Shown here: piece after piece, positions 15,373 through 23,159 of the stretch
Numbering within the stretch: position 1 is the stretch's first letter
Layout of the letters: each line of letters begins with the position of its first letter
NCBI GenBank assembly: GCA_020059605.1
Contig: JAGVBT010000024.1
Location: 1 to 33,490 of the forward strand
Direction of reading: 5' to 3'
Length of the DNA stretch: 33,490 nucleotides
DNA from: Deltaproteobacteria bacterium
GTDB lineage: Bacteria > Desulfobacterota > BSN033 > UBA1163
The notes under the pieces: generated by a model
Databases searched by the model: none
The model's input: the letters and a program-made list of their open reading frames with translations, nothing else
What the model was told of the DNA's origin: nothing
Made by a program: the position numbers and the translations under genes

Positions 15373-16533
15373 ATGGGAGAGATGAGACATTTAACAGATG
15401 AGACAAGAAGGATAAAAAAAGGGGGCATTGCCGCCTTCATCAAGGGACCCTCTCCCATGCTCTATCACATCCTGTTATTGGGGATGAGCGCTGCCCTTGC
15501 GCTCTCTCTCCCCTGGACGATCAGCTTTATTGCGGATCAATTTCTGATCTACTGGTCCTTTGTCGGAAATGAGAAGATATTTTTCATTTCTATAGAAATG
15601 GTGCTGACGATATTCTTCCTCTTTTTCACCGCCTGTCTCCGTAACAGCCGGAAAGACCGGAAACTTTCCAGAATGGCTAAAGCTGCCGGCCTCGTATCGG
15701 TCATCCCCTCAACGGGTTTTTTGGCCAGGAGAAGGATCAGAAAACTAAAAGAAAACCAGGGGCATTCAAGGGATGTCATGGTCATCAGCTCAACGGGTTT
15801 CCGCACCTTCGTCGATCCTGAAGGAGAGCTCCATCAACTCATCCGGGATTGTCAGAAAGCAAGGGTGATGCTCCTGAACCCGAACAGTGAGGGAGCGACG
15901 GTTAGGGCGAAGAGCATTCCCGATCCGGAAATCACCCCGGAGAGCTTTGGAGAACAGGTCCAAAAGAGCATCGATTTTCTCAAAGCCCTGAAGGCCGCAC
16001 AGAAAAACGTCAAACTCAAGCTTTATCCCGATCCTCCTTTTTTGAAGATGGCGATCCTGGGCAACTATATCTGGTTACAGCACTACCAAGCCGGCCTCGA
16101 TGGCCAAAGGATGCCAAAATATGTCTTCAAGCATGACCCTGACACCGGAAGCCTATACCTTCCCTTCTACCAATATTTTATGGTGAGGTGGAGCAACCCT
16201 GAAATCCCCGAATACGACCTCGAAACGGACCAACTCATTTACAGAGATACTGCCGGAAATGAGGCGCGAAGGGAAAACCTTGATACCATGAGTAACAAGG
16301 GGGCCGCAAAAAAGGTCCCCCTGAGGCGGGAGATGTTCGAAGATGGGAACAGGGTGAAAAACGGAGCATCTTCCCATTCGCATACCCCGGTGGGCCGAAC
16401 ACTTGCTGGCGATTTTCCGGCCGCGCTGCGCCAAAATCTTCACAGCGGCCTTCATCCGGGAGGAAAGCAGTTTACAATGCTTAGGTCCAGGAATGCCATA
16501 TGCGAGGCCGCTGATTGGATAACCTTACGATGA
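15373..16533 (+). CDS. Membrane protein of unknown function with a large cytoplasmic domain
   Basis: I do not recognise this 386-residue protein. Residues about 30-60 and 68-89 are hydrophobic and probably form two membrane helices, with positively charged residues (RNSRKDRKLSRMAK) after the second, so the rest should be cytoplasmic. The soluble part includes VMVISSTGFRTFVDPEGELHQL-type sequence and KARVMLLNPNSEGATVRA. This is reminiscent of the first half of phospholipase-D-like domains, but no HKD motif is present. The last 80 residues are low in conserved features and may be disordered. ATG 15382 is an alternative start. It lies in the putative sigma-54-driven cluster, 76 nt before the kinase. 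Confidence 0.55.
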   Translation: MGEMRHLTDETRRIKKGGIAAFIKGPSPMLYHILLLGMSAALALSLPWTISFIADQFLIYWSFVGNEKIFFISIEMVLTIFFLFFTACLRNSRKDRKLSRMAKAAGLVSVIPSTGFLARRRIRKLKENQGHSRDVMVISSTGFRTFVDPEGELHQLIRDCQKARVMLLNPNSEGATVRAKSIPDPEITPESFGEQVQKSIDFLKALKAAQKNVKLKLYPDPPFLKMAILGNYIWLQHYQAGLDGQRMPKYVFKHDPDTGSLYLPFYQYFMVRWSNPEIPEYDLETDQLIYRDTAGNEARRENLDTMSNKGAAKKVPLRREMFEDGNRVKNGASSHSHTPVGRTLAGDFPAALRQNLHSGLHPGGKQFTMLRSRNAICEAADWITLR

Positions 16534-16609
16534 CCACAAGGTTCTGAAGACATGGCCCGTGAAAATCCGATCACACGTAATCAATCGACCCGTACAAGGA
16601 GGGAGAGCC

Positions 16610-17776
16610 ATGGGAAAGCAAGGGGTTTTACTAGCGGTATCAGATGATGAGGCCTGTCATCCGATGACAATGGGTTTGTCACTTGGAAACAAGGGTTATC
16701 AGGTCACAGCAGCCCGGGGCGACGCCGCTGTCGGCCTCCTGCGGGAAAAAGAATTTGATGTGGTGATCACCGACCTGTTTGCCGTCCTGGAAAAGGCCAA
16801 ACAATTGAGTCCGGCAACCATGGGCATCCTCGTTCTGGCCACCAGCAGCAAATCGATCCCCACGGCCGATGCGATCCGGTCTTCTGCAGACGATTACCTA
16901 TTCAAGCCTTTCGATTCGGCCGAACTGGAAATGCGTATCGCCCATTATATTGAAAAAGTGAAACTCCACCGAAGAAATCCTCAGTTCGAAAGGTGCGAAG
17001 CGGGATCCGACGAGAAAATTCTGGATATGGTTAGAATGATGGCGCACGATGTCAGGGGGTCTCTCCTGTCCGTATCCGCCACTCTGAAGCTGTTGACCCG
17101 TGGTCATTATGGCAAAATGGATGAGGAAGCCGGAAATAGGATAAAAGAACTGTTTGCGAAAATCTCCAGTTTAATCGGGATGACAGAAGAGTACTTGGCC
17201 AGAAGCTTCTCGGTCAACGGCGATCCGGAGGCAAGAGAGGATACACTGGATCTGATGAAGCATATCCTCATCCCGGTCCTGAAAGAACTTTCTTCAGAGT
17301 TAAAGGGACACCAGCTCCTCATCGACCACCGCCTTCATACAATATCGAAACAACCCATTTCCATTCGGATCAGCCGGGTCTGGTTGAAAATGGTTTTCAG
17401 GAATCTTCTCAAAAACGCAATCAAATTCGGCGACCCGAGGGGAATGATCGCTGTCGGTTTTAAAGATCATGGGTCTTTTTACCAATTCAATGTATATAAC
17501 AGCGGGAATCCTATTCCCGAACCCTTCCGTAAAAAGCTTTTCACCAATTTTTGGGAAGATGGAAATCACGACAATGAGAGAGAGGGAGTGCATGGCACGG
17601 GTTTAGGTCTCTATCTAATTAAAAAGGTGATCCAGAAACTGGGCGGGGAGATCTGGTATGAGGCAAAAGACAACGGATCAAATTTTTCGTTCACTCTCCC
17701 CTCAAGTCCCGCCTCCCCGGTGGGTTTATCTTTACCGATTGGAACCCCGCTGCAAATGACAAGGGTCAACCCATAG
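16610..17776 (+). CDS. Cytoplasmic hybrid: receiver domain plus histidine kinase
   Basis: The 388-residue protein has an N-terminal receiver (1-118, D55 in VVITDLF, K99 in LFKPF), then a HisKA domain with H146 in MMAHDVRGSLLS, and an ATPase domain with N box NLLKNAIKFG and GTGLGLYLIKKVI. The acidic cluster at the receiver start is degenerate (SDDEAC). No membrane segments are present, so it senses through its receiver or a partner. It could exchange phosphate with the single receiver at the start of the cluster. The frame begins at GTG 16559, but AAGGAGGGAGAGCC before ATG 16610 fixes the start. Confidence 0.85.
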   Translation: MGKQGVLLAVSDDEACHPMTMGLSLGNKGYQVTAARGDAAVGLLREKEFDVVITDLFAVLEKAKQLSPATMGILVLATSSKSIPTADAIRSSADDYLFKPFDSAELEMRIAHYIEKVKLHRRNPQFERCEAGSDEKILDMVRMMAHDVRGSLLSVSATLKLLTRGHYGKMDEEAGNRIKELFAKISSLIGMTEEYLARSFSVNGDPEAREDTLDLMKHILIPVLKELSSELKGHQLLIDHRLHTISKQPISIRISRVWLKMVFRNLLKNAIKFGDPRGMIAVGFKDHGSFYQFNVYNSGNPIPEPFRKKLFTNFWEDGNHDNEREGVHGTGLGLYLIKKVIQKLGGEIWYEAKDNGSNFSFTLPSSPASPVGLSLPIGTPLQMTRVNP

Positions 17777-18047
17777 GAGTGGAAGATGAAGTTATTATCC
17801 AGATGCAAACAGTCCATGGATTATCATAGCGCCGCTGCGCAAGTTTGGTGGTTGAAGATGAGAATATATTCAAAGCTGAAATTCAAAAAAGAATCTTTAC
17901 GGTGGGACTCTTGGTAGGCTTGGTCACCGGTTCTCTTATGACCAATAACTGCCGGCCATACGCTGGGCCTTGGCCGCCTGCCAGGGGGCTGATAGATAAT
18001 CATTTTAAATTGAAGGTCGGGCAGAAATTGGTTATAAATTAAGTCCA

Positions 18048-19604
18048 ATGGAAACCTGGCGACTCCTCGATACCGGTGTCCGTTCAGCCGCCGAAAATAT
18101 GGCCCTCGATGAAGCGATTCTCGAACTGAAAGCTTGCGAAAAGACCCCCCACACCCTCCGATTTCTCCAGTTCTCCAACCCCGCCGTCCTCGTCGGCCAT
18201 CATCAATCGGTGGAGGAAGAGGTCCGGCTCGATTACTGCCGTGAGAATGACATTGAGATCAACCGGAGACTCACCGGAGGAGGGGCTCTCTACTGGGGAA
18301 GAATGGAGCTGGGCTGGGAGATCTTTATCTCCAAAACAGACCCCAGAATCCCTTCGAGAATCGAAGATCTTTATCGCAAGATGGGAGAGGCCGCGGCGAA
18401 TGGCCTTCAGCGCCTTGGCCTGTGGGCTCATTTCCGGCCAAGAAACGACATTGAGGTGAGCGGCCGGAAGATTTCAGGAACGGGGGGAACCGAACTGTCC
18501 GGCGCCATTCTCTTTCAGGGCACACTCCTTGTTGATTTCGACGTCGATGAGATGCTCAGGGCCCTGAGAATACCGACCGAGAAGCTCCAGGACAAGGAGA
18601 TCGATTCGGTCAAGGAGAGGGTGACCTGTCTGAGATGGGAGTTGGGCCGAACGCCGTCCCTCCAAGGCATTAAAGATTCCCTGGTCAAGGGTTTTCAGGA
18701 AACGTTCGGAGTCCATTTCAATCCTGGACCTATCACGCCGGAAGAAGAAGGCCTGCTGGGGGAAAAACTCCCCTATTTCTCCTCTCCGGACTATATTTTT
18801 AAGGTGAGGGAAGCCCTTCCGAGGAGAAAGACGCTCACCTCCATCTTGAAAGCGCCCGGTGGGTTGATCCGGGTCTCCCTCGCCATCGATATGAAAACGC
18901 AGGTGATCAACCAGATCCTGATCACAGGCGACTTTTTCGCCTACCCCAAAAGGGCGATCTTCGATCTCGAAAGCCTTCTCAAAAACTCAAGGGCAACCCC
19001 TCGCAATATCGAAACGATCCTCGGAACTTTCTTCGAAAGGACAAACCCGCGGATCCCGGGAGTGAAAGAGAGCCACTTCATGCAGGCTATCCTGGAAGCT
19101 ATCCAGAAGATGGATCTCCTCCCCCGCGGCTTTGACGAGGAAGAGACCCACCATCTCTTCCCGGTCATTAAACCCTTTGGAGCGGTGAAAAAGCCCGAAG
19201 TCCTCCTTCTTCCCTACTGCGCCAAAGAAATGGATTGTGATTATAGATTCAAAAGAGGCTGTGAGGAGTGCGGCAGGTGTTCCATCGGAGAGGCCATCGG
19301 AATAGCAAGATCTTTTGCCATGGATCACCTGACGATTCAGAACTATGAAGATCTTGAATCCACCCTCCGGGAGTTGAGTCGTTCGGGAGTAAAAGCCTTT
19401 GTCGGTTCCTGCTGCGAGCCCTTTTACGGGAAACACCGTCCTGACTTTGAGAGGATCGGCCTGCCCGGAATCCTCGTCGATGTGGAACGAACGACCTGTT
19501 ACGACCTCGGTGAGGAGAAAAAAGCCTTCAAGGGCCGGTTTGAGAACCAGACCCATCTCAACCTCCCCCTGTTGCGAAGAGTCTTGGAGTTCACCCATGG
19601 CTGA
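18048..19604 (+). CDS. Lipoate-protein ligase fused to a DUF116 cysteine-rich domain
   Basis: Residues 1-250 are a lipoate/octanoate ligase catalytic domain: RRLTGGGALYW (73-83) and the catalytic Lys141 in SGRKISGTGGTE. Residues about 255-350 resemble the small LplA C-terminal domain (GGLIRVSLAID). Residues 385-515 form a DUF116-type domain with C391, C397, C405, C408, C411, C455-C456 and C484, able to hold an Fe-S cluster. At 518 residues it is much longer than an ordinary ligase. The enzyme should load lipoate or octanoate onto lipoyl domains. Downstream are a flavoprotein (8-nt overlap) and two radical SAM proteins, a set resembling the sLpl(AB)-LipT-LipS1-LipS2 lipoate pathway. The start has no strong ribosome binding site. 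Confidence 0.85.
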   Translation: METWRLLDTGVRSAAENMALDEAILELKACEKTPHTLRFLQFSNPAVLVGHHQSVEEEVRLDYCRENDIEINRRLTGGGALYWGRMELGWEIFISKTDPRIPSRIEDLYRKMGEAAANGLQRLGLWAHFRPRNDIEVSGRKISGTGGTELSGAILFQGTLLVDFDVDEMLRALRIPTEKLQDKEIDSVKERVTCLRWELGRTPSLQGIKDSLVKGFQETFGVHFNPGPITPEEEGLLGEKLPYFSSPDYIFKVREALPRRKTLTSILKAPGGLIRVSLAIDMKTQVINQILITGDFFAYPKRAIFDLESLLKNSRATPRNIETILGTFFERTNPRIPGVKESHFMQAILEAIQKMDLLPRGFDEEETHHLFPVIKPFGAVKKPEVLLLPYCAKEMDCDYRFKRGCEECGRCSIGEAIGIARSFAMDHLTIQNYEDLESTLRELSRSGVKAFVGSCCEPFYGKHRPDFERIGLPGILVDVERTTCYDLGEEKKAFKGRFENQTHLNLPLLRRVLEFTHG

Positions 19605-20685
19605 AGGTTTTAACGCCTCTTATGACATTATTGTTGTCGGGGCCGGCCCTGCGGGTTCAACTGCAGCGCGGGAAGCCGCCCGGAGGGGGGCAAAGGTTCT
19701 TCTGATCGATCGAAAACAGCGTATTGGCCTTCCTGTCCAGTGCGCCGAGCTTGTCTCCCGGTGGGTCTTCCGTCATGCTTCCCTTTCACCCGGATCAACC
19801 ATTCACCCGATCGAAACGATGATCACTCATCTTCCAGGCGGGGCCACTTGCGAGATGAAAGGTCCGGGATATATGCTCGACCGATCTCTCTTCGATAAAG
19901 AGCTTGCTGCCTCCGCTGTCCTGGCGGGCGCTGAAATTTCAACGGGAACCAAAGCCATCGAGTGTTCATCCGAAGGCGTTCTCATCGAAGGGGGGGGCAA
20001 AAAAGGCTGGATTCAAACAAAAGTGATCATCGGGGCTGACGGGGTCCATTCCACCGTCGCCCACCTGATGGAACCATCTCCGTTGAAGACGATGGTCGCA
20101 CTCCAGTACGAGGTCGTTCTCTTTGAACCTCAGTCTCATGTCGACGTCTTCTTCCATCCAGATTACGAAGGGGGATATGCGTGGTTCTTTCCCAAGGGAA
20201 GAACAGCTAATGTTGGGATCGGGGTCCTACCCTGCAAAACTTCGAAGCTGCCCGACCTGCTCAACGGTTTTCTGAATCAACTGGGCCGCTCTGGAAAACC
20301 TCCGAGAGTTGAAATCGTCTCAAAAACCAGCGGCTCTATCCCCTGTGAGCCCCGTCGGCAGACTGTCTTTGAAAACATCCTCCTCGCGGGCGATGCCGCA
20401 GGCCATGCCCATCCCATCACGGGGGCCGGCATTCTCAATGCTGTTCTCGCAGGCCAAATGGCTGGTAAGATTGCGGCTGAAGCTATTGATGGCGGAGACC
20501 TTCAACATCTTAAAACCTATGAGGTCGAATGGCGAGAGGCTTTTGGGAAGACGCTTTCCTATGGGGCCTCCAAAAGAAAGATTCTTGAAGAAAACTGGAA
20601 TAAACCGGAAACCGATTTTGAAAGCCTGATCCGAAAAACCTGGGTCGGCTTTAAAGAATATTATAAGGACAGAAGAAAAAAATAA
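19597..20685 (+). CDS. FAD-dependent oxidoreductase, geranylgeranyl-reductase family (LipT-like)
   Basis: The 362-residue flavoprotein has an FAD-binding Rossmann motif IIVVGAGPAGSTAAREAA (11-28) with LLIDRK at the end of beta 2. It also has the second FAD motif LLAGDAAGHAHPITGAGI (263-280), both typical of the geranylgeranyl reductase group. In lipoate clusters of the LipS1/LipS2 type a flavoprotein of this group (LipT) has been proposed to pass electrons to the radical SAM pair; that role is inferred here from context. An archaeal-lipid or chlorophyll role is unlikely with these neighbours. The frame is open from 19399 inside the ligase gene, but family alignment places the start at ATG 19597, overlapping the ligase stop by 8 nt. 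Confidence 0.82.
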   Translation: MAEGFNASYDIIVVGAGPAGSTAAREAARRGAKVLLIDRKQRIGLPVQCAELVSRWVFRHASLSPGSTIHPIETMITHLPGGATCEMKGPGYMLDRSLFDKELAASAVLAGAEISTGTKAIECSSEGVLIEGGGKKGWIQTKVIIGADGVHSTVAHLMEPSPLKTMVALQYEVVLFEPQSHVDVFFHPDYEGGYAWFFPKGRTANVGIGVLPCKTSKLPDLLNGFLNQLGRSGKPPRVEIVSKTSGSIPCEPRRQTVFENILLAGDAAGHAHPITGAGILNAVLAGQMAGKIAAEAIDGGDLQHLKTYEVEWREAFGKTLSYGASKRKILEENWNKPETDFESLIRKTWVGFKEYYKDRRKK

Positions 20686-20693
20686 CCCCACCT

Positions 20694-20790
20694 AACCTCC
20701 CCCCGTGGTCGGGTCTAATCGACTTACCTTAAGGGGAGGTTTCATCCTCCTCTATCCCCCCTTAAATTAAGGAGGGATGAAGGGGGGTTA
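20694..20790. repeat. Hairpin repeats between the flavoprotein and radical SAM genes
   Basis: AACCTCCCC (20694-20702) pairs with GGGGAGGTT (20733-20741). A second palindrome CCTTAA-A-TTAAGG (20760-20772) is framed by runs of C and G (20755-20760, 20782-20787). These C/G-run hairpins are a frequent intergenic repeat type and could attenuate transcription into the radical SAM gene. Confidence 0.6.
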
Positions 20791-20835
20791 AGAAGGGGAT
20801 AGGAAAGGGTGAGGGTGGAAGTGAAAGGAAAAACG

Positions 20836-21867
20836 ATGCGCGATAAAACAAGCCCCGAATATATTCAGACCAGTCTGGCCGCTTCTTTGACCCTCGGTCT
20901 CAAGTTCGGATCCTTTCACCGGAATGCAAAACTGAAAGGCCTCAACCTTCTTCTCCGTTATGAAGAGGGCTGCCTCGGGAAATGCCATTTCTGCGGGCTT
21001 TCGAGGACGAGGCTGGAGGGATCAAAGGGAAAGACGTTCATCCGTGTGGACTGGCCGGTTTATTCCCTGGAGGAAATCATCGCAAGCGCGAAAGGGAAAG
21101 ACCAGATTCATCGTGTCTGTATCTCCATGATCACCCATCCCAAGGCCCTTGAGGACACACTGCATGTGATTAAAAAATTTAAAAAAGAAACCGATTTTTT
21201 CATCAGCGTCCTGATCACCCCAACGCTGATTCAAGATCGGGAACCCCTCGTAGCGATGAAAGAGGCCGGAGCCGACCGGGTGGGAATTGCCATTGATGCC
21301 GCAACCCCTGAACTCTTCGATCGATTGAGAGGAAAAGGCGTCGGTGGACCCCATCGCTGGGACCATTACTGGGCGGTGGTCAGAATGGCGGCGGAGGTCT
21401 TTGGAGAATTTTATGCCGGAATCCATCTCATCGTCGGGCTTGGGGAGACGGAGAAGGAAATGGTCGAAGCCATCCAAAGAGGTCAGGACATCAGCGCCCA
21501 TACCCATCTCTTCTCGTTCTTCCCTGAGAAAGGGAGCCCTATGGAAAACCATCCTCCACCTTCTCTCGGCCAATATCGGAGAATCCAGCTTGCCCGGTGG
21601 ATCATCAATGAGGGCTTGGGGACATGGAGCCGGATGAAATTTGATGGGGATGGGAAATTGATTGACTTTGGGATGGACATCGGCCCGCTCATCCGGCACG
21701 GAGAACCCTTTATGACCTCGGGATGTTCCGGAAGGGATGGAAAGGTCGCCTGCAATCGGCCTTATGGAAACGAGCGGCCCTCCGGCCCGATCCGTAACTT
21801 TCCGTTCATGCCGGAGACGGAAGATATTGAAGAAATAAAAGCCCAGATAGGGATATCTGAGCAATAA
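20836..21867 (+). CDS. Radical SAM protein, probable LipS1/LipS2-type lipoyl synthase subunit
   Basis: The 343-residue protein has the radical SAM cluster motif C46-x3-C50-x2-C53 (CLGKCHFC). It resembles biotin-synthase-like enzymes in the later barrel strand HLIVGLGETEKEMVEAI. Near the C-terminus GC297SGRDGKVAC306NRPYG offers two more Cys for an auxiliary Fe-S cluster, which sulfur-inserting radical SAM enzymes need. Together with the second radical SAM gene, the ligase and the flavoprotein, it fits the two-subunit lipoyl synthase that replaces LipA in some archaea and bacteria. Which of LipS1 or LipS2 it is cannot be settled here. GTG 20809 is an earlier in-frame start; ATG 20836 follows AAGGA by 8 nt. 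Confidence 0.72.
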   Translation: MRDKTSPEYIQTSLAASLTLGLKFGSFHRNAKLKGLNLLLRYEEGCLGKCHFCGLSRTRLEGSKGKTFIRVDWPVYSLEEIIASAKGKDQIHRVCISMITHPKALEDTLHVIKKFKKETDFFISVLITPTLIQDREPLVAMKEAGADRVGIAIDAATPELFDRLRGKGVGGPHRWDHYWAVVRMAAEVFGEFYAGIHLIVGLGETEKEMVEAIQRGQDISAHTHLFSFFPEKGSPMENHPPPSLGQYRRIQLARWIINEGLGTWSRMKFDGDGKLIDFGMDIGPLIRHGEPFMTSGCSGRDGKVACNRPYGNERPSGPIRNFPFMPETEDIEEIKAQIGISEQ

Positions 21868-21901
21868 CCAAACACCAAGCGCCAATCACCAGATAAATTC
21901 C

Positions 21902-22131
21902 AATAATCAATCACCAAATATTTATATTGGTCTATTGGGAATTGGTTATTGATTATTATTTGGAGATTGGAATTTGATGGTCTCGTAAAAAGTCTGAAAA
22001 GGCGATTTTCTGTCATTCCTGCCCCGTATCGGGTACGGGGTAAACTTCAGCAGGAATCCAGATTCAGAAGACTGGATTCCGGATCAAGTCCGGAATGACA
22101 CCCGTTAGTCATGCTGAACTTGGTTCAGCAT
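21902..22131. repeat. Cluster of dispersed hairpin repeats in the gap before the second radical SAM gene
   Basis: Three units are visible. AATAATCAAT (21902-21911) pairs with ATTGATTATT (21948-21957). The element at 22071-22100 reads actggattccggatc and continues to gtccggaatgaca; it forms a 7-bp TTCCGGA/TCCGGAA hairpin and recurs at 32997-33026 with 27 of 30 bases equal. ATGCTGAAC-TTG-GTTCAGCAT (22111-22131) is a perfect 9-bp hairpin ending 9 nt before the start codon. The repeats fill the whole intergenic region. Confidence 0.75.
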
Positions 22132-22140
22132 CTATTAATC

Positions 22141-23103
22141 ATGATCAATAAACTTATTCAACTTCCATTAACCGAACTCCAGGCTGAGGCTTTTCGTCTC
22201 CGGAAGCTCCATTTTGGGAATGAGCTTGCCTTTTCCATTCCCGGGACGGTCTCTTACCAGGACAGCTCCTATCCATTCCAGAAAGACAGGTTTGCCGCCA
22301 TCAGTGTCACCGGGGCGCAGTGCGATCTCCACTGCCGGCATTGCAGGGGAAAACTCCTCGAATCGATGATCCCGGCAAAAGACCCTGAAACATTTTTTCA
22401 GATCGTCAATCAAATGCAATCCCGCGGCGCCCTGGGTATTCTCGTAAGCGGTGGAGCGAATCGGGATGGCGAAGTTCCTCTGGAAAAATTTGTTCCCTCA
22501 ATAAAAGAGATTAAGGAAAAGGATCCTAAATTTAAGGTGATTGTCCACACCGGCCTGATTCGAAGAGCGATTGCTAATGAGATGAAACGGGCTGGGGTCG
22601 ATCAGATTCTTATCGATGTCATTGGGGATAATGAAACGATTCGAGAGGTTTACCATCTCAACAAAAGAGTGGAAGATTACGGGGAGACGCTCTTGATGTT
22701 AAAGGAGATGGGACACCGGCTCGCTCCCCATATCATCATCGGCCATCACTTCGGAGAGATCAGGGGGGAGTGGCGGGCGCTGGAGATCATCACCCGGGTC
22801 GGTGTGGAAACAATCGTGTTCGTCATTCTCAAGCCCCTGACGGGAAACGACCGGTTCAGAACTCCGGCGCCGGAGGAAACATCGAAAATTACAGCGGTTG
22901 CCCGGATCCTCAATCCTCAAACCCCGATCCGGATGGGCTGTATCCGGCCCGCCCATTCCTGGAAAACGGAAATGGAGAAAGGAGCAATCGACTCCGGCGT
23001 GAATACTATCGCCTACCCCCTCCAGAGAACGATTGATTATGCCAGAGAAATCGGCCTCGAAACAAAATTCGTCGAGATGTGCTGCAGCCTGGTTGAACCA
23101 TAG
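22141..23103 (+). CDS. Radical SAM protein, probable second LipS1/LipS2-type lipoyl synthase subunit
   Basis: The 320-residue protein carries C61-x3-C65-x2-C68 (CDLHCRHC) followed by ILVSGGANRDG, the glycine-rich SAM-binding strand. Later Cys residues (GC in RMGCIRPAH and CC in VEMCCSLVEP) could bind an auxiliary cluster. Its pairing with the other radical SAM gene and the lipoate ligase suggests a lipoyl synthase half. A generic radical SAM role remains possible. The frame reaches ATG 22111, but those bases belong to a hairpin repeat, so ATG 22141 (MINKLIQLPLTELQ) is preferred. No Shine-Dalgarno is visible before it, perhaps because the repeat replaced the original leader. Confidence 0.7.
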   Translation: MINKLIQLPLTELQAEAFRLRKLHFGNELAFSIPGTVSYQDSSYPFQKDRFAAISVTGAQCDLHCRHCRGKLLESMIPAKDPETFFQIVNQMQSRGALGILVSGGANRDGEVPLEKFVPSIKEIKEKDPKFKVIVHTGLIRRAIANEMKRAGVDQILIDVIGDNETIREVYHLNKRVEDYGETLLMLKEMGHRLAPHIIIGHHFGEIRGEWRALEIITRVGVETIVFVILKPLTGNDRFRTPAPEETSKITAVARILNPQTPIRMGCIRPAHSWKTEMEKGAIDSGVNTIAYPLQRTIDYAREIGLETKFVEMCCSLVEP

Positions 23104-23119
23104 TATTGTCAGTGCAAAC

Positions 23120-23146
23120 GGTGGGTTGCATTTCATTCCACCCACC
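23120..23146. repeat. Short hairpin between the radical SAM and mutY genes
   Basis: GGTGGGT (23120-23126) pairs with ACCCACC (23140-23146) around a 13-nt loop, 16 nt after the radical SAM stop. It may be a repeat unit or a weak transcription barrier. No U tract follows. Confidence 0.5.
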
Positions 23147-23159
23147 CTACGTATGAATT

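Noticed and set aside
17845..18042. 65-residue ORF before the lipoate ligase gene
   Set aside because: It has only TTG/GTG starts, no ribosome binding site and no family features, although it contains a short hydrophobic stretch and ends 5 nt before the next gene.
18987..19598. 203-residue minus-strand ORF
   Set aside because: It lies wholly antisense to the ligase-DUF116 gene and is explained by codon bias of the real gene.
21022..21885. 287-residue minus-strand ORF
   Set aside because: It is antisense to the radical SAM gene and has no domain signature or ribosome binding site.
21902..22131. Repeats considered as a CRISPR array
   Set aside because: The units differ from each other, are not evenly spaced, and no cas gene is present; they are dispersed hairpin repeats.
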